Below are positions 1-11,264 of a DNA stretch of 64,000 nucleotides, in pieces. The notes under the pieces are model-generated. The model worked only from the letters and a program-made list of their open reading frames with translations. It ran no database searches and was not told the origin of the DNA. This DNA is from Hexactinellida sp. DTS-2022 (lineage: Eukaryota > Porifera > Hexactinellida): positions 2,542,001-2,606,000 of the forward strand of contig JAPNXP010000015.1 of the NCBI GenBank assembly GCA_028753945.1, written 5' to 3'. Position numbers and translations under genes: made by a program. The first letter of the stretch is position 1; each line of letters begins with the position of its first letter.

Positions 1-1
1 A

Positions 2-1308
2 CTCCTACATTGGATCTGCGAAAAACGCGCAACATGCAAAGCCCGTCTTGCAACAAAAGAGGGAGTTGTGATAAAACCTAAAAACAATTCTGATATACAT
101 ATTTCTCATACTCATGGTCCAGATTCTGCGCGAGTTGCATTGATTAAGGGCATTAGTAAAATGAAAGATCGTGCGTTAAATTATGAAGATAGTACAAGGT
201 GCATACTTGTCAGTGGATTAGAATTAATTAATGACTCAAGCATTGCTGTGCTACCTAAATTCGATTCTATAAAACGTACAATACGTCGCCAAAAAGCATG
301 TACTGAGAAGTTCGGTATCTCAACATCAGCTGAAAACATTGTAATTCCTGATAAATTTAAATTGACCTTAAAAGGACAACAGTTTTTATTATACGATTCA
401 GGAATTCACGATACTAACAGGATTTTAGTATTTGGTACTTGTCAAATGCTCTCGCTTTTGTGTGACTCAAGCAATTGGTATGCTGATGGTACATTTAAAG
501 TTGTCCCCAGCCAATTTTTTCAGTTGTACACAATTCATTGTGAGAAAGATGGATACATTATTCCCTGCCTATACACTCTTCTGACAAATAAGCGTGAAAC
601 GACATATGATAAACTTTTCAAAAAATTGATAGAAGTCCAACCTGGCTTAAATCCATCATATATTATGGTAGATTTTGAAAAAGTTGCAATTAACACTTTG
701 GAAGAAAATTTCTTACCAGTTATATCTGGTTGTTTTTTTCATTTGTCCCAAAATGTATATCGACAAATCCAGTCTCATGGCTTGACGACACGATATCTCG
801 AAGATGAAGAATTTGCAATCAGGATGAAAATGCTTCCGAGTCTAGCTTTTGTACCTGAGCAGGATGTTATTGACTGTTTTACAATATTAATGGGTGACTT
901 CCCAGAATCAGGTAAAGAAATAGCTGAATATTTTGAACTCAATTATATCGGCAAAAGACTTGCAGATCAAAGCAGACGAGTACCACCATTTCCGATACGA
1001 ATTTGGAATATGCATACAAGAGTAATATCTAAACTACTTCGAACAAACAATTCGATTGAAGGGTGGCATAACGCATTTAAATCTGGAATTAATTGTTCTC
1101 ATCCGAGTTTTATTAAGCTCTTAATACATTTACAGCGTGAACAATCACTACAGGAGGCCACTCTAGTTAAATGGGAAGCTGGGGAAATTTCAAAAAAATC
1201 CATCATAGCGAGGCAAGAAATGCAAGAATCCTAAACTTGGTCGAAGATTATAACAATAGAGAAATCCTCACATTTTTAAGAGGAATCGCATATAATTTCG
1301 AATTCTAA
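2..1308 (+). pseudogene. FLYWCH-type MULE transposase, 5' end cut by window edge, one frameshift
   Basis: This is a Mutator-like (MULE) transposase. The reading frame is already open at the window edge: the first codons read LLHWICEKRATCKARL and, with the later HISHTH, form the C-terminal half of a FLYWCH zinc finger. Counting from the first ATG (68), the DDE-type catalytic residues are visible as D140 in WYADGTFKV, D202 in MVDFEKVA and E331 in NNSIEGWHNAF; a CFFH motif follows D202, as usual in the MULE domain. The long frame stops at 1234, but the family C-terminus (VEDYNNREILTFLRGIAYNF) continues in another frame to 1308. The break lies near a run of A at about 1190-1200. The gene is therefore almost intact but probably dead. 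A related copy lies at 26652-28948. Repeat-type termini follow at 1457-1520. Confidence 0.85.
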
Positions 1309-1456
1309 TCTTCAATCATTATTCATTCCTTCTTATTCATTCCTATTACCTTCATCAATCTTCTTACTAGCATATTTATACTACCTTCATCAATCTTATA
1401 TTAATATTTTACAGTACAATCATTAAATTAATACATTACCTTATCATAGTCACTAC

Positions 1457-1520
1457 CGGGACGAAATGTCCACGGGACGAAATGTCCGGCGACGAAATGT
1501 CCGGGGACGAAGTGTCCGCC
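1457..1520. repeat. MULE terminal repeat, iterated GACGAAATGTCC units
   Basis: Four successive units of GGACGAAATGTCC(G) type lie just 3' of the transposase and end where sequence homologous to the Helitron at 18388-19363 resumes (CTCTAAGAGATAAA). This is the right end of the MULE; its left end is outside the window. Related iterated termini flank the MULE at 26.5-29.15 kb. Confidence 0.6.
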
Positions 1521-1761
1521 ATTCCTCTAAGAGATAAAAATCTGAAAATTTAATGGAACATGGTCACATCAGATTGCCGATATGCTTACTCATTATCGCA
1601 CGATGACGTAATCACAAAAATTTCACATTGTTAATTTGACTATTTAGGCCTATTAATGCTTTATAATCAATATTAGGAGTATATAAACCACACACCAACC
1701 GCGAAGCGGTGGGTGTGGTTGTGTTCTGCCGCGAAGCGACCTAGCAAGCGAAGCGCGCTAG
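1521..1761 (+). mobile_element. Helitron family A, 3' part
   Basis: This matches the 3' half of the copies at 18388-19363 and 46.3-47.7 kb, including the shared block around ATATAAACCACACACC. It ends in a palindrome (ACCGC-GAA-GCGGT inside CCACACACC...GGGTGTGG), then GCGAAGCGCGCTAG followed by a host T, the usual Helitron 3' structure (hairpin, then CTAG). The 5' half lies left of the window because the MULE inserted into it. Confidence 0.65.
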
Positions 1762-2112
1762 TAAGCTATTAAAACCCCTCCAATACATTATAATATTATT
1801 TTTAAATACGTTATATGTTTGATGTTAGTATAGCTAGATTTTTGATAGTAGTACCTTTTGATTGTAATACCGTTGATCTAATTTGTGTGCAATAAAATTT
1901 ACATATTCAAATAGAAATTTCATTCTCAAAGCAATTCTCAAAGCAGAAAATAATTACGTTCTTAAACCGTTGAAGTGTTGCTCACTTTGTATTGTTACAA
2001 GTGCCTTTGATTTTACATGAAGTCAATATTCGGGAATTGTATATAAATGTGAGACTAGATTTCCTATTTATTCAATCATATAATTGACACATTGTCCAAA
2101 TGTTGTACTAAA

Positions 2113-3393
2113 ATGCAAAGTCATGAATTGCAATTCACTAATCTTGTAAATGCCAACAACATAAACAGAGTTCTCCTATCGCGAGAACAGATCTCGGAGA
2201 TCGTCAATATCTTCTCTGCGCCATGTCCCAACACGTCTGCAGCAGCTAGACAGCGTTTCTACAGGATACAGAAAAAGTACACCGTTAATCATACCCAATC
2301 CTGTCAGATATTGTACCAAAGTAGTTCTGATACTTCTACGCTGCTTCGAGTTCTAGCGAAGGAAGAGCTTTTAGAGGTAATCTCCCGCTTAAACTGTGAA
2401 GGTGGGAAGCATCTAGGGAGAGATAGAATGGCTATCGAACTTAAAAAGGGATATTGCGGATACTCGAAGCCGTGTACAAGATTATGTCAACCTCTGTCAA
2501 GAATGTCAACTTAAGAAGGCCAAAAAGTCTCTTAAAGGTACCACTGTTAAACCTATTCACAGTCCAGACTTTGCATCGAGAGGTCAAGTTGATTTAATCG
2601 ATTTCCAGAAAACGGATCAAGCTAACAGACCTTATAATTTTCTTTTGGTGTACCAGATCACCATACCAAGTTTCCGTATGAGTTTAATGAACCTACACAG
2701 ACAGATAATGAAAGTCCATTTTCTTCACCTTATTCTGCTAACAATTCAGGTATTCATGACTCACCACGAGAGTTGCAGGATTCTCCGGACTCCTATGTGA
2801 GGGACATCAGTCAAACGTGTTATAATGCACAACAGTCTGAGCTGGGCGCTGTTAAGTATGACATACCTTTACCTTGTTCTCAGGATACGCTCATAACAGC
2901 GAGTATAACCCTTTCCGTTACATTTCATCCATTCTACCAGAAACTCCATATACCAGCCGCTGATCTCTAATACACCACCTATGAGGTTCAAATCAATACC
3001 AAACTACATGCATGGGATAATATTGTCTTAAATATACCCGAAGTCGACAGGAGATCGCCTTTCGACCCACCAAATATTCTTGGTGTTATCCTTAATCGTT
3101 CACAAGAGGGGTTTTATTGCATCAGTGATCGCATCGGTACAAAGTCAGGAAGAATAAATCGACTTTACATTGGAACGGAATTCGATCTGACACACGGTCA
3201 CTTTCTTTCGTCAGATGATGTACATGACATAGAAGTCTCATTTAGATCGGCCGTATTTCGGGAATCGTTGAGCAATCGCAGGCAATTTTGTAACTGCACT
3301 AGTGGCTGCCGTACCAATCGGGGTAGATACAAAAGTGCTAATATTAAGTATAACTCTAATTGGCATAAGCAGTTAGCATGCCAAAATAAATAG
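2113..3393 (+). pseudogene. Ginger1-like transposase (integrase type), decayed
   Basis: The start is taken at the first in-frame ATG. The first frame (to 2514) carries an integrase-like H2C2 zinc-finger region, GGKHLGRDRMAIELKKGY. After a frameshift at about 2455 the text continues as VQDYVNLCQECQLKKAKKSL...RGQVDLIDFQ, the C-x2-C half of the finger and the first DDE aspartate. Most of the integrase core is deleted near 2650. A distal frame from about 2980 to the stop at 3391 ends in a cysteine-rich tail (FCNCTSGCRTNRGRYKSANIKYNSNWHKQ) of the CXC type found in Ginger1/KRBA2-like proteins, with several of the expected cysteines replaced. Assignment to Ginger1 rests on the combined H2C2, integrase and CXC-tail layout; a Gypsy integrase is less likely because of the tail. 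Confidence 0.6.
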
Positions 3394-3586
3394 CAAACAA
3401 AACCAAGGTAAAAATAGTTGCACACCTTATTCCTTATTTGTATTTCATTCTTTCAGGCATCTATGAAATCTTGAATCTAGTTAGAAATATATTTAGAACA
3501 CGGTGTAAACTGCGGGAACTTCGGAGGGATATTAATTAAATGGACAGTTCGTTACCTGTCTGTAATTACTAAATCTTACCAATAAC

Positions 3587-3723
3587 CAGGGCCGGATTTA
3601 CCATTAGGCTAAGTAGGCTATAGCCTTCGGGCCACTACAGGACCACTACCGACCAATGTCGATCATGTTCGGGCCACTTCTGTGGTTCAGCCTTCAGGCC
3701 ACTCAAGGGTAAATCCTGCCCTG
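3587..3723. mobile_element. hAT MITE (137 bp)
   Basis: Terminal inverted repeats CAGGGCCGGATTTACC / GGTAAATCCTGCCCTG are flanked by a perfect 8-bp target duplication CCAATAAC. No coding capacity. Confidence 0.85.
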
Positions 3724-4140
3724 CCAATAACTGTAGTAGATTTCAATTTATTGATAAAAACCACCTAGCTTCTTTGAAATACTAGTAAACATATCATGTC
3801 CATGTACCATGTAACGAGGACCACTGCATAAGCCTATAAGGGATAATTATGAAGTCTGTTATTTGCAACAGGTAAGAAGGATTTGTCTAGGGTCTTTGTA
3901 AAGTTTTTATAGATTTATTGTTACACCAGCCGGGTGCCCGCGCTTCGCCGCGGTATTCAAATTCACGGGATGTCTTATAATGAGTTTATGATTTGAAATA
4001 TGACGGATGTGTAATATGACGGATATGACAGAAATTAACAATATTGTAAACAGTTGTATTAATATTACGGGACCATAGGAATGAGACTATTGACAACTCA
4101 ATGCAAGCTGAAATTATATTGGTTAAATAGCTATAGCAAG

Positions 4141-5010
4141 TAGGGCTTACAATCCCGAACATATTTTGCAATCCCGGGATTTCGGGATTGAGGATTTTTT
4201 CTAATCCCGGGATTCCGGGATTCCGGGATTGACATTTTTCTAATCCCGGGATTTCGGGATTAGGTAAAGAATACCCAATAGTCTTGAATCCACGGGGTTT
4301 TATAATGTTATTATTTAGAGATTCGTAATTATGTTGAGCTATATTTTCCAATATCAGTTGTAAAACAAGCATTAATCAGATTCTAACAACAATTATCTGA
4401 AACGAAATAGATATGTGATTATTTGTTATTATTCTAATTAGGCAGAGAATATCTAAACTCTTGTCGCTGAGTGAACTTCAATATTTTGTTACAAGCTTTA
4501 CATTGAGCCACCTTACCACATACAGATTTCAGGAAATGTTTCCATATTTCTGAACCTGCAAAATTTTGAAATTTAGTACTTTCAGCCATAAACACATATA
4601 ATGTAGAATTTGTAGAAAATTTCTTAGTTATAGAAATCTATAATACTATTGGGTATGATATAAATGGAATCTTCAAGTATTGTTAGCTAAATTATAAATT
4701 TCTAACAACTATGACCACAAAGATTATCATCGAACAATGAGTCCAAAATATGTTGATAAAAAATTATGACTAAACTATATCGTTTGTCTAGACTATAGGA
4801 AACCTTCTTTGAAATCATACAAGCAAACCTGTCCCATTCTTTGAATAAAAAATTTATGCTATTGCAATTAAGTTCGGAATCCCGGGATTGAGAAAAAATC
4901 CCGGGATTGGAAATAGGGATCGGGATTAAGAAAACAAATCCCGGGATTTAATCCCGGAGGTAAAATTGACCGGGATTTCGGGATTCGGGATCCCGGGATT
5001 GTAAGCCCTA
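4141..5010. mobile_element. Non-autonomous hAT element, ~870 bp, copy 1
   Basis: The ends TAGGGCTTACAATCCCG and CGGGATTGTAAGCCCTA form the inverted repeat, with a perfect 8-bp duplication ATAGCAAG on both sides. Subterminal regions are packed with AATCCCGGGATT palindromes (likely transposase-binding repeats). The interior matches the element at 19842-20693 almost base for base. No transposase frame is present. Confidence 0.9.
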
Positions 5011-5018
5011 ATAGCAAG

Positions 5019-7800
5019 GGATATTCAATTGTTGTTTTCTTTCATACACAATTGACCCATTGAATTATAGACCAATAAAACTCGAGTCAGAATAATGTGA
5101 GAACTCTGCAATCTGATAGGTCAAAGTCGGTACCCTCGCAAAGTGTGAAAAATATGCATGTGGTAAATTGCAAATTATGCATTATATTGACTTTAAAATA
5201 TCATATTTGGATTCCTCATACACTAAAACCTAGATTGCAAGTTTGAAATGTTTTTCTAGCAGCACTGTGAACTTTTGATAATTCCCATTGAAATGTATGA
5301 GAAGGTGCCAAAAAATCACATATTTTGAGTTAACTTCGCGAGGAATGTAAATATCTCTTAAAAATTCATTATTCAGGGTGGTGGGGTAGCCTCTAAGTGA
5401 CATACAATATTTGGTTCAGATCTGTTGAGAATTCCAGAGATGTGAGGACAAACACACACACGCACATACATACATACACACAAACAACTTTATATATATA
5501 GATATAAGTAACATATTTTGGAAAATGGCAACGCTTTTGAAATTAGTAATTTACAGTCAAATAATATAGATTGTGAGGTGTAAAAGGCTAAAAGCATGTA
5601 GTAATTATAGACTTACTATATAGTAAAGTTCCCGACTTGCTGTTAATTAATTAGAATTATATGTATTCAAAACTACAAATCAATTAATTAAATGTGCAAA
5701 TCAAATACTGGTACAATACTATAGTTGTACTCAAATACTTACTGTTTGATGCCGAGAAAATCCACATAATTAACTGCGAAGAATAATAAGATCAAAACTA
5801 TCAAACAAATATTAGTATAGGATGGTTATAAACAAAACACTGCCATTAGAAAAGGGTATTATGCATACATCCTGTTTGAAGGTAACCTTGACAATATAAA
5901 TGTATATTTCGTTGACTAAGTTGGGTTCTTAGAAAATAGTGAATCAAGATATACTACGGTACAACAAACATATTATGTATTTTAATATTTTAGAATAACA
6001 TTATAATGTATTGGAGGGGATTTATAACTTACCGTATATCATTATAATTATTAATTTATTTTAATTAAAAATGGTGAGAAAATGGATAAACGTTAATCTG
6101 TAGATTATTATTAAAACTCAATTGTTGTGAGAAGGCTCTTATATTCTTATAACTACTGAAGCTATTAAAATAATGTTACATAACTATCTAAACATGCTTT
6201 AATTAAAGCAAAATAATAATATAAATTATTTCAAAGTAAACGTACTTTGACTGAAAATTTCAGTCAGAACGCGTTTTGACTTAAAACGCACTTTGACTGC
6301 AACACCATTATCATCACCTCAAGGTCTCAAGACCCATTTGTAGAGGTGTTACATTGCATAATGATCAATTGATAAATTGATAGTTTGTTTCTACATTGCA
6401 TAATCTCTGACTCTGATATTAATGCTATTCAGCAAATTAGTATAAATAATATAACACTAATTAAAATGTAAACTTAAATTTATTAAGTTTAATAAAACTA
6501 ATTAGGCTACCATATTTCAATTCTGCACACTCAATAACTCCTAATAAACAAATTGAAAGCAGCTATATAATTCAAATAAAGACTGAATTAATTTTGATTA
6601 ATTCCGCCAGTATATTTATAGTGCAAAATAATTTTTGGAGAAGGAAATATACTCACATAAATCTGTCATTGTTATGAAATATATAATATTAGTTTTCAAT
6701 TAGAAAATAGAAGCCTACTCGATCTCACAAGTTGAATCAATAAATTTATTAAAAGTTAAAACAATAGAATTAGATTTAATACTTAAAATTGAACTGAAGT
6801 GGAGTAAACAAAGTAAATTAACAACTCAATTATGTCACAAGCGAAGCAAAATATGAAAATTTGGATTCGCCCATCAGGCGCAGATTTATATTCTGAATCC
6901 AATGGTCAAATAAAAAATGGGGTTTAGTATAAAGTTATTTGAGATATGGCCCAGACAAATTTTAGAAGGTATAAAATGTGTCTCAAATTTTTATTTAAAA
7001 TTTTGGCCACGAGATGTACATTAATGAACTACCAGATACCTATCCTGAAATTTCAGACATTTGGCACTTACAGTCCAGGCTAGAGAGGCGACACGTAGAC
7101 GGTCCTAGAGAGTCAACAGGGTTTGGTATAAAATATGGTCGAAATGAAAAAAAAAAAAGTTTCTGAAATTGTAAAAATTAACTTGCAAAATTAAAATAAT
7201 TATGAATCTTCTTTGATATGAGTTATTTAAGAACAATTTAGATAAGTGAATGCGTGACTAGTAAATTATGAACTCATATATTTAAAATTAATACAAATAA
7301 TCAAACTAATCAAAAAAATGATTAATTTATTGAACCAAAATGCTTTCACTTATCCTCTAGTTTGAACTTAAAATATAAGGAAGCTTAATTGATTTGATTT
7401 AACGAGCCCTACAGTCTCAGTTGTTTCGTTGTATTCATGAAAACAAGTTTTGATATTATCTACTTGCGCGCTTCTAACATATATTCTAACTTGTATAATA
7501 CGCGTATTATAAATAAGAAAAAATAATTTTACATCCAAGATGTAAAACTATGGTATGAGGAGAAGAATCGAAATTTAGGTACTATAGTCAAGTTGAAAGA
7601 CAGGATTTATTCATCGAAAATATCGGCACGGCTGGACAAAGGGCGAAATCTTGGGACGGTTTGCAGGTATTATATAAAAAGTGTACCTGTGTCCTTCCTA
7701 TGCCATGCCGGATTTTGGTACACGAGAGACAATAGGCGGATCACCAATAGTGGTCAGCTTAATATTTCTCATCATTGAGGTTGTAAATCAGTGCCATTGC
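5019..7800. other. Gene-free AT-rich repeat debris
   Basis: No credible coding region. A reverse-oriented Helitron-like 5' end is suggested at about 5450-5505 (CACACA tract running into TATATATATAGATATAAG). The block 6840-7000 recurs, diverged and inverted, at about 41160-41330 (shared phrases such as AATGGGGTTTAGTATAA). The block 6400-6760 recurs, diverged, at about 31650-31890 (AATCTGTCATTGTTATG, CTCGATCTCA). The rest shows nothing I can assign. Confidence 0.5.
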
Positions 7801-7878
7801 CAAATCGAAAATATATAATTAATACGGTAAGCAAAAAGAAAATAGGTTAACAGATGGACAAATAAACAAATTAAATAC

Positions 7879-8286
7879 TTTGGTTGGGTGATGCAATGTA
7901 GCGTGGTGTAAAGGAAGCCGCCCATCTCCATCCTTTTGATTGACATCGCAATTGAAGTTTAATAACGCTTTGGCAATACGCAAATGTCCTAACTGACAAG
8001 CCCAATGTAGAGGAGATTTCCCATCAATATCAAGCAAATTTAAATTTGATCCAAAATGAGTAAGAATATCAAATGAACCGTACGAGTTTACAAAAATAGA
8101 ATACATTAATGGTGATCTACCAAAATCATCTAAAATGTCAATATCGTAAGATCGATTCATTAGCAATTGCTTGAGGTAAGAAATATCATCCGATATAACT
8201 GCATCATGAAGTGGAGAATTGATATTTTGAAGAGAAAATAGATTAGTCAGAGATTTAGTTGAAGCATCGATCCCAGGGAATGACAT
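7879..8286 (-). CDS. Ankyrin-repeat protein, first coding exon (inversin-like)
   Basis: An ATG at 8286-8284 opens a frame with ankyrin repeats: PLHDAVISDDISYLKQLL, then DDFGRSPLMYSI, DIDGKSPLHWACQLGHLRIAKALL and KDGDGRLPLHHATLHHPTK. The order and the phrases 'FGRSPLMY' followed by 'PLHHATLHHPTK' resemble the N-terminus of inversin (nephrocystin-2), a ciliary scaffold with many ankyrin repeats; this is recalled similarity, not a search. Coding ends at a plausible donor AAA|GTATTTAAT (last exon base 7879); the frame runs on to a stop at 7819 without ankyrin character. Further exons would lie at lower coordinates and none is recognisable in the window, so the gene probably continues to the left or is a fragment. 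Other ankyrin proteins cannot be excluded. Confidence 0.6.
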
Positions 8287-8882
8287 GGTTTACTAAAATA
8301 AATTGCATGAGCCAGTAAATAGGAAAACTAAGGAATTTTGAATACGGAAGCTAAGGTAATCGATTATAAATGCACCATATATTACAATTAACATGGACTT
8401 CAAATTTTAGATAATTGTAATAAATTCAGCTCGAGATCCGGACCTCTCAGATACATACGGGCACATCGCTCAACCGGGCACCATTATTCGTCTGTTTTAT
8501 GAGATTACTACTACCATGAGATTCTTACTACTTTGAATACAAGTACCATGGATGACAAATTGATATGAGATTCTTACTACCACTGTTATTCTTTCTCACC
8601 TGTTTTCTCAAGATCTATTCTCAATATAATTGAGTGTTAACCACATGAATAACCAATTTATAAAGGAATAGCAAGAATTTAATTGTGATATTGTAATGGA
8701 ATAATTCCATTTGCTTATAGAATTATTATTATTTAGTGTACTAACTAATTTCTAAAAAGGATTACAAAAGAGTTTTGATTGCAAATATATACATTACTAA
8801 GACTGTAAATCGTAAAAAAAAGTTAACGACCATTTATGAGATCAGTTACAGGCTGAAAATGGTGATCCAAATTTGCTAACTA

Positions 8883-9067
8883 CAGTCAACTCCGCTTAAT
8901 AGAGCCACGTCGGGACCAGGTTGTTTTGACCCAATTAAGCGGAGAAACCGATTAACCGAAAATATTGTAAGGCAAACTTTAATTCTGTCCTATAAATCCT
9001 GTGAAATTTTGACCCGAATAAGTGAAGAAACCGATTAATCGGTGGCTCTAATAAGCGGAGTTGACTG
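8883..9067. mobile_element. pogo/Tigger-like MITE, copy 1 (185 bp)
   Basis: Ends CAGTCAACTCCGCTTAATAG and TAAGCGGAGTTGACTG with a TA duplication (8881-8882, 9068-9069). The interior repeats the GATTAAGCGG / CCGATTAACCG theme. The copy at 29422-29606 has exactly the same length. Confidence 0.85.
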
Positions 9068-9287
9068 TATATTGCTTGGTTGGTGTTTTCTCCACGTTTT
9101 CATTATATTGAAATTATAATTAGCAGAATCATCCACTAATTGTATATCTGTTACCAAAATCTGATTAGAATCCATTTGAGAATTCAGAAGATATTATGTT
9201 GGTGAGTGTCCACTAACTTGACTTCCAAGTAACGCAAATAAATTCAGCTCCTTGTATTCCAATGAATCTGTATTTCTTTATATAGTA

Positions 9288-9751
9288 CAGTAGATGTTGT
9301 ATATAAGAACGCCGGTTATAAGAACATTAACCGTTCTTCAGCTACGGTTGTGATTCGATTTCTCGACATGGTTAACCGATTAACCGCCCATGGTACTCAA
9401 TACAACTAATCCTCTAGAAAATCCAGATTATAATACTGAATAAGACTATGCGTTAAAAAGTATTACCCAAAATAGTACATTAATTGATGCATTTCATAAT
9501 TTGGGTAAGTTAAAAAGAAAAATATTATTTGGTGATGCCGTGATGGGAAATGGATTTATGATATCATTTTCTAACACAATTCAGATAATTTTAATTATTT
9601 ATACAATTATTTTTAAGAATACTGCTGATTTTGAACAGACCGGAAAACTGGTTACCGAATTCTGTAACCACTAACCGATATTAGCAACGGCTAACCGAAT
9701 TCAGCCTTGATATGCAGTTCCCGACGATGTTCTTATAACCGGCATCTACTG
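9288..9751. mobile_element. pogo-like MITE (464 bp)
   Basis: Inverted ends CAGTAGATGTTGTATATAAG... and ...CTTATAACCGGCATCTACTG. The TA duplication is seen on the left; the right flank reads TT, presumably mutated. Internal GGTTAACCG-type motifs resemble the preceding MITE. Confidence 0.65.
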
Positions 9752-9814
9752 TTGTGTATTTTTCCGAATATAGCAGATATTGCTATTAAAAAAAGTTCCC
9801 ATGTGGTTCAATAG

Positions 9815-10163
9815 CAGGGGTTATTTTAAGGATTTTTATAACTTCACATCTCCGAAAATGTACGAGTATATTACGTCACCGAGCGATCACGTCCGCCAAT
9901 TCTTCCTTTTACTACCCAGGTAACTTTGTAGGGATCGCGTTAATGATGTATTATTGTATAAAATAGCAACATGTTCAGCTATATACTTGAGGAATCTAAA
10001 ATGATCTCTTAATGATTCTATCTGAAATGATAGTATCTAAAGTTGAGTCAGATTTACTATGTTCGACACATTTTTTATACTTCACATTTTGCAATTTTAT
10101 TACTACATATAATCATTTATAACTTCACATTTCTCCGAGCATCGGAGCTTAAAATAACCCCTG
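9815..10163. mobile_element. hAT MITE (349 bp)
   Basis: CAGGGGTTATTTTAAG at the left and CTTAAAATAACCCCTG at the right, with a perfect 8-bp duplication TTCAATAG. The subterminal TATAACTTCACAT is also inverted. Confidence 0.9.
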
Positions 10164-10913
10164 TTCAATAGGCTCAGGGCGAGTGGAATAAACATTGCCA
10201 ATTATTGCTGGATTTAAAAATCGAGTAGGTTGCAATTTGATATTTGTCACTATAGTTACTGGAAAATTACCTAAATATATTTTGGATAGATAATATTATT
10301 GTAAGAAATTAACTCATTTTTTAGCCTATCTAAGTAGTTGCAAACGAACAAATATATACAAAATACACATAACAAACGATTTAAAATTAAATTGATACTG
10401 TACAATAACAATAAATATTGTAGCAATAATTATAATAGCAAATTGAGATAATGTAATGGAATTTATTCCATTACAATATCACAATTAAATGCTTGCTATT
10501 CCTTTATAAATTGGTTATTCATGTGGTTAACACTCAATTATATTGAGAATAGATCTTGAGAAAACAGGTGAGAAAGAATAACAAAGGTAGTAAGAATCTC
10601 ATGGTAGCAAGAATCTAATAGCCATTTGTCATACATGGTCCTTGTATTCAAAGTAGTAAGAATCTCATGGTAGTAGAAATCTCATACAACAGTTCTAAAG
10701 ACAAGCTAAATGTGTATTCATTTGAATGATAAAATAATATAACAAATACACATTAAATACTCCGCAACCCATTAAACAAATATTTTTTTGAATTTTAAAA
10801 AAATCAAGAAAATATAGATAATACACTTTGTATTTGGACATGTACAAGTCATTTTATTTCTGAGATCCGAGAAAATTCCAAGTTCGGGCACCGTCCAGAC
10901 GACTATGATTGTA

Positions 10914-11174
10914 CAGTCAACTCCAAAAAATCGTAAATATAGGTATATTGCAATGGAAATATCAATAATAAGTCTCAGGCAGGTATTTTAAGGAGTACAA
11001 TAGATTTTAGTGCGAATTAACAAGGTTTGTACAATTTTGGTTCGTATTATCGAGATTCTCGTCTATAGATGCCCATAGAAAATACATTACTTCACTAATT
11101 CGAACGAATTCACTAATCCGAACACAAATTTTCTGAATCGGAACACCTGTGTTCGGATTAGCGAGGGTGTACTG
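10914..11174. mobile_element. Possible pogo-like MITE
   Basis: Begins TA|CAGTCAACTCC and ends with GGATTAGCGAGGGTGTACTG, both pogo-like ends, but the two termini are only loosely complementary and the right TA reads CA. Internal CGAATTCACTAATCCGAACAC repeats support the family. Confidence 0.35.
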
Positions 11175-11264
11175 CAGTATGTACATCAAAATCTACTGTA
11201 TATTATTAAATCTCGATTGTTGTCTGTTGTGTGTGTTTGTTTGTTTGTCCGGATTGTATGAAAG

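Larger units (their letters stand above)
8488..10695. mobile_element. ~2.2-kb element with ~250-bp terminal inverted repeats
   Basis: 8488-8735 is repeated in reverse complement at about 10440-10695 with few differences (shared runs such as TTCTCACCTGTTTTCTCAAG and ATGAATAACCAATTTATAAA). The outer part contains iterated ATGAGATTCTTACTAC units. No transposase is present, so it is non-autonomous; MULE-like or foldback are both possible. Three smaller MITEs have landed inside. Confidence 0.65.

Noticed and set aside
3925-3965. CCCGCGCTTCGCCGCGGT as a reverse Helitron 3' end
   Set aside because: GCTTCGC hairpin text is suggestive, but no family-A body follows and no clear terminus could be set.
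3986-4372. 128-residue minus-strand frame with repeated NPEIPGLEK-like text
   Set aside because: Produced by the AATCCCGGGATT repeats of the hAT element end.
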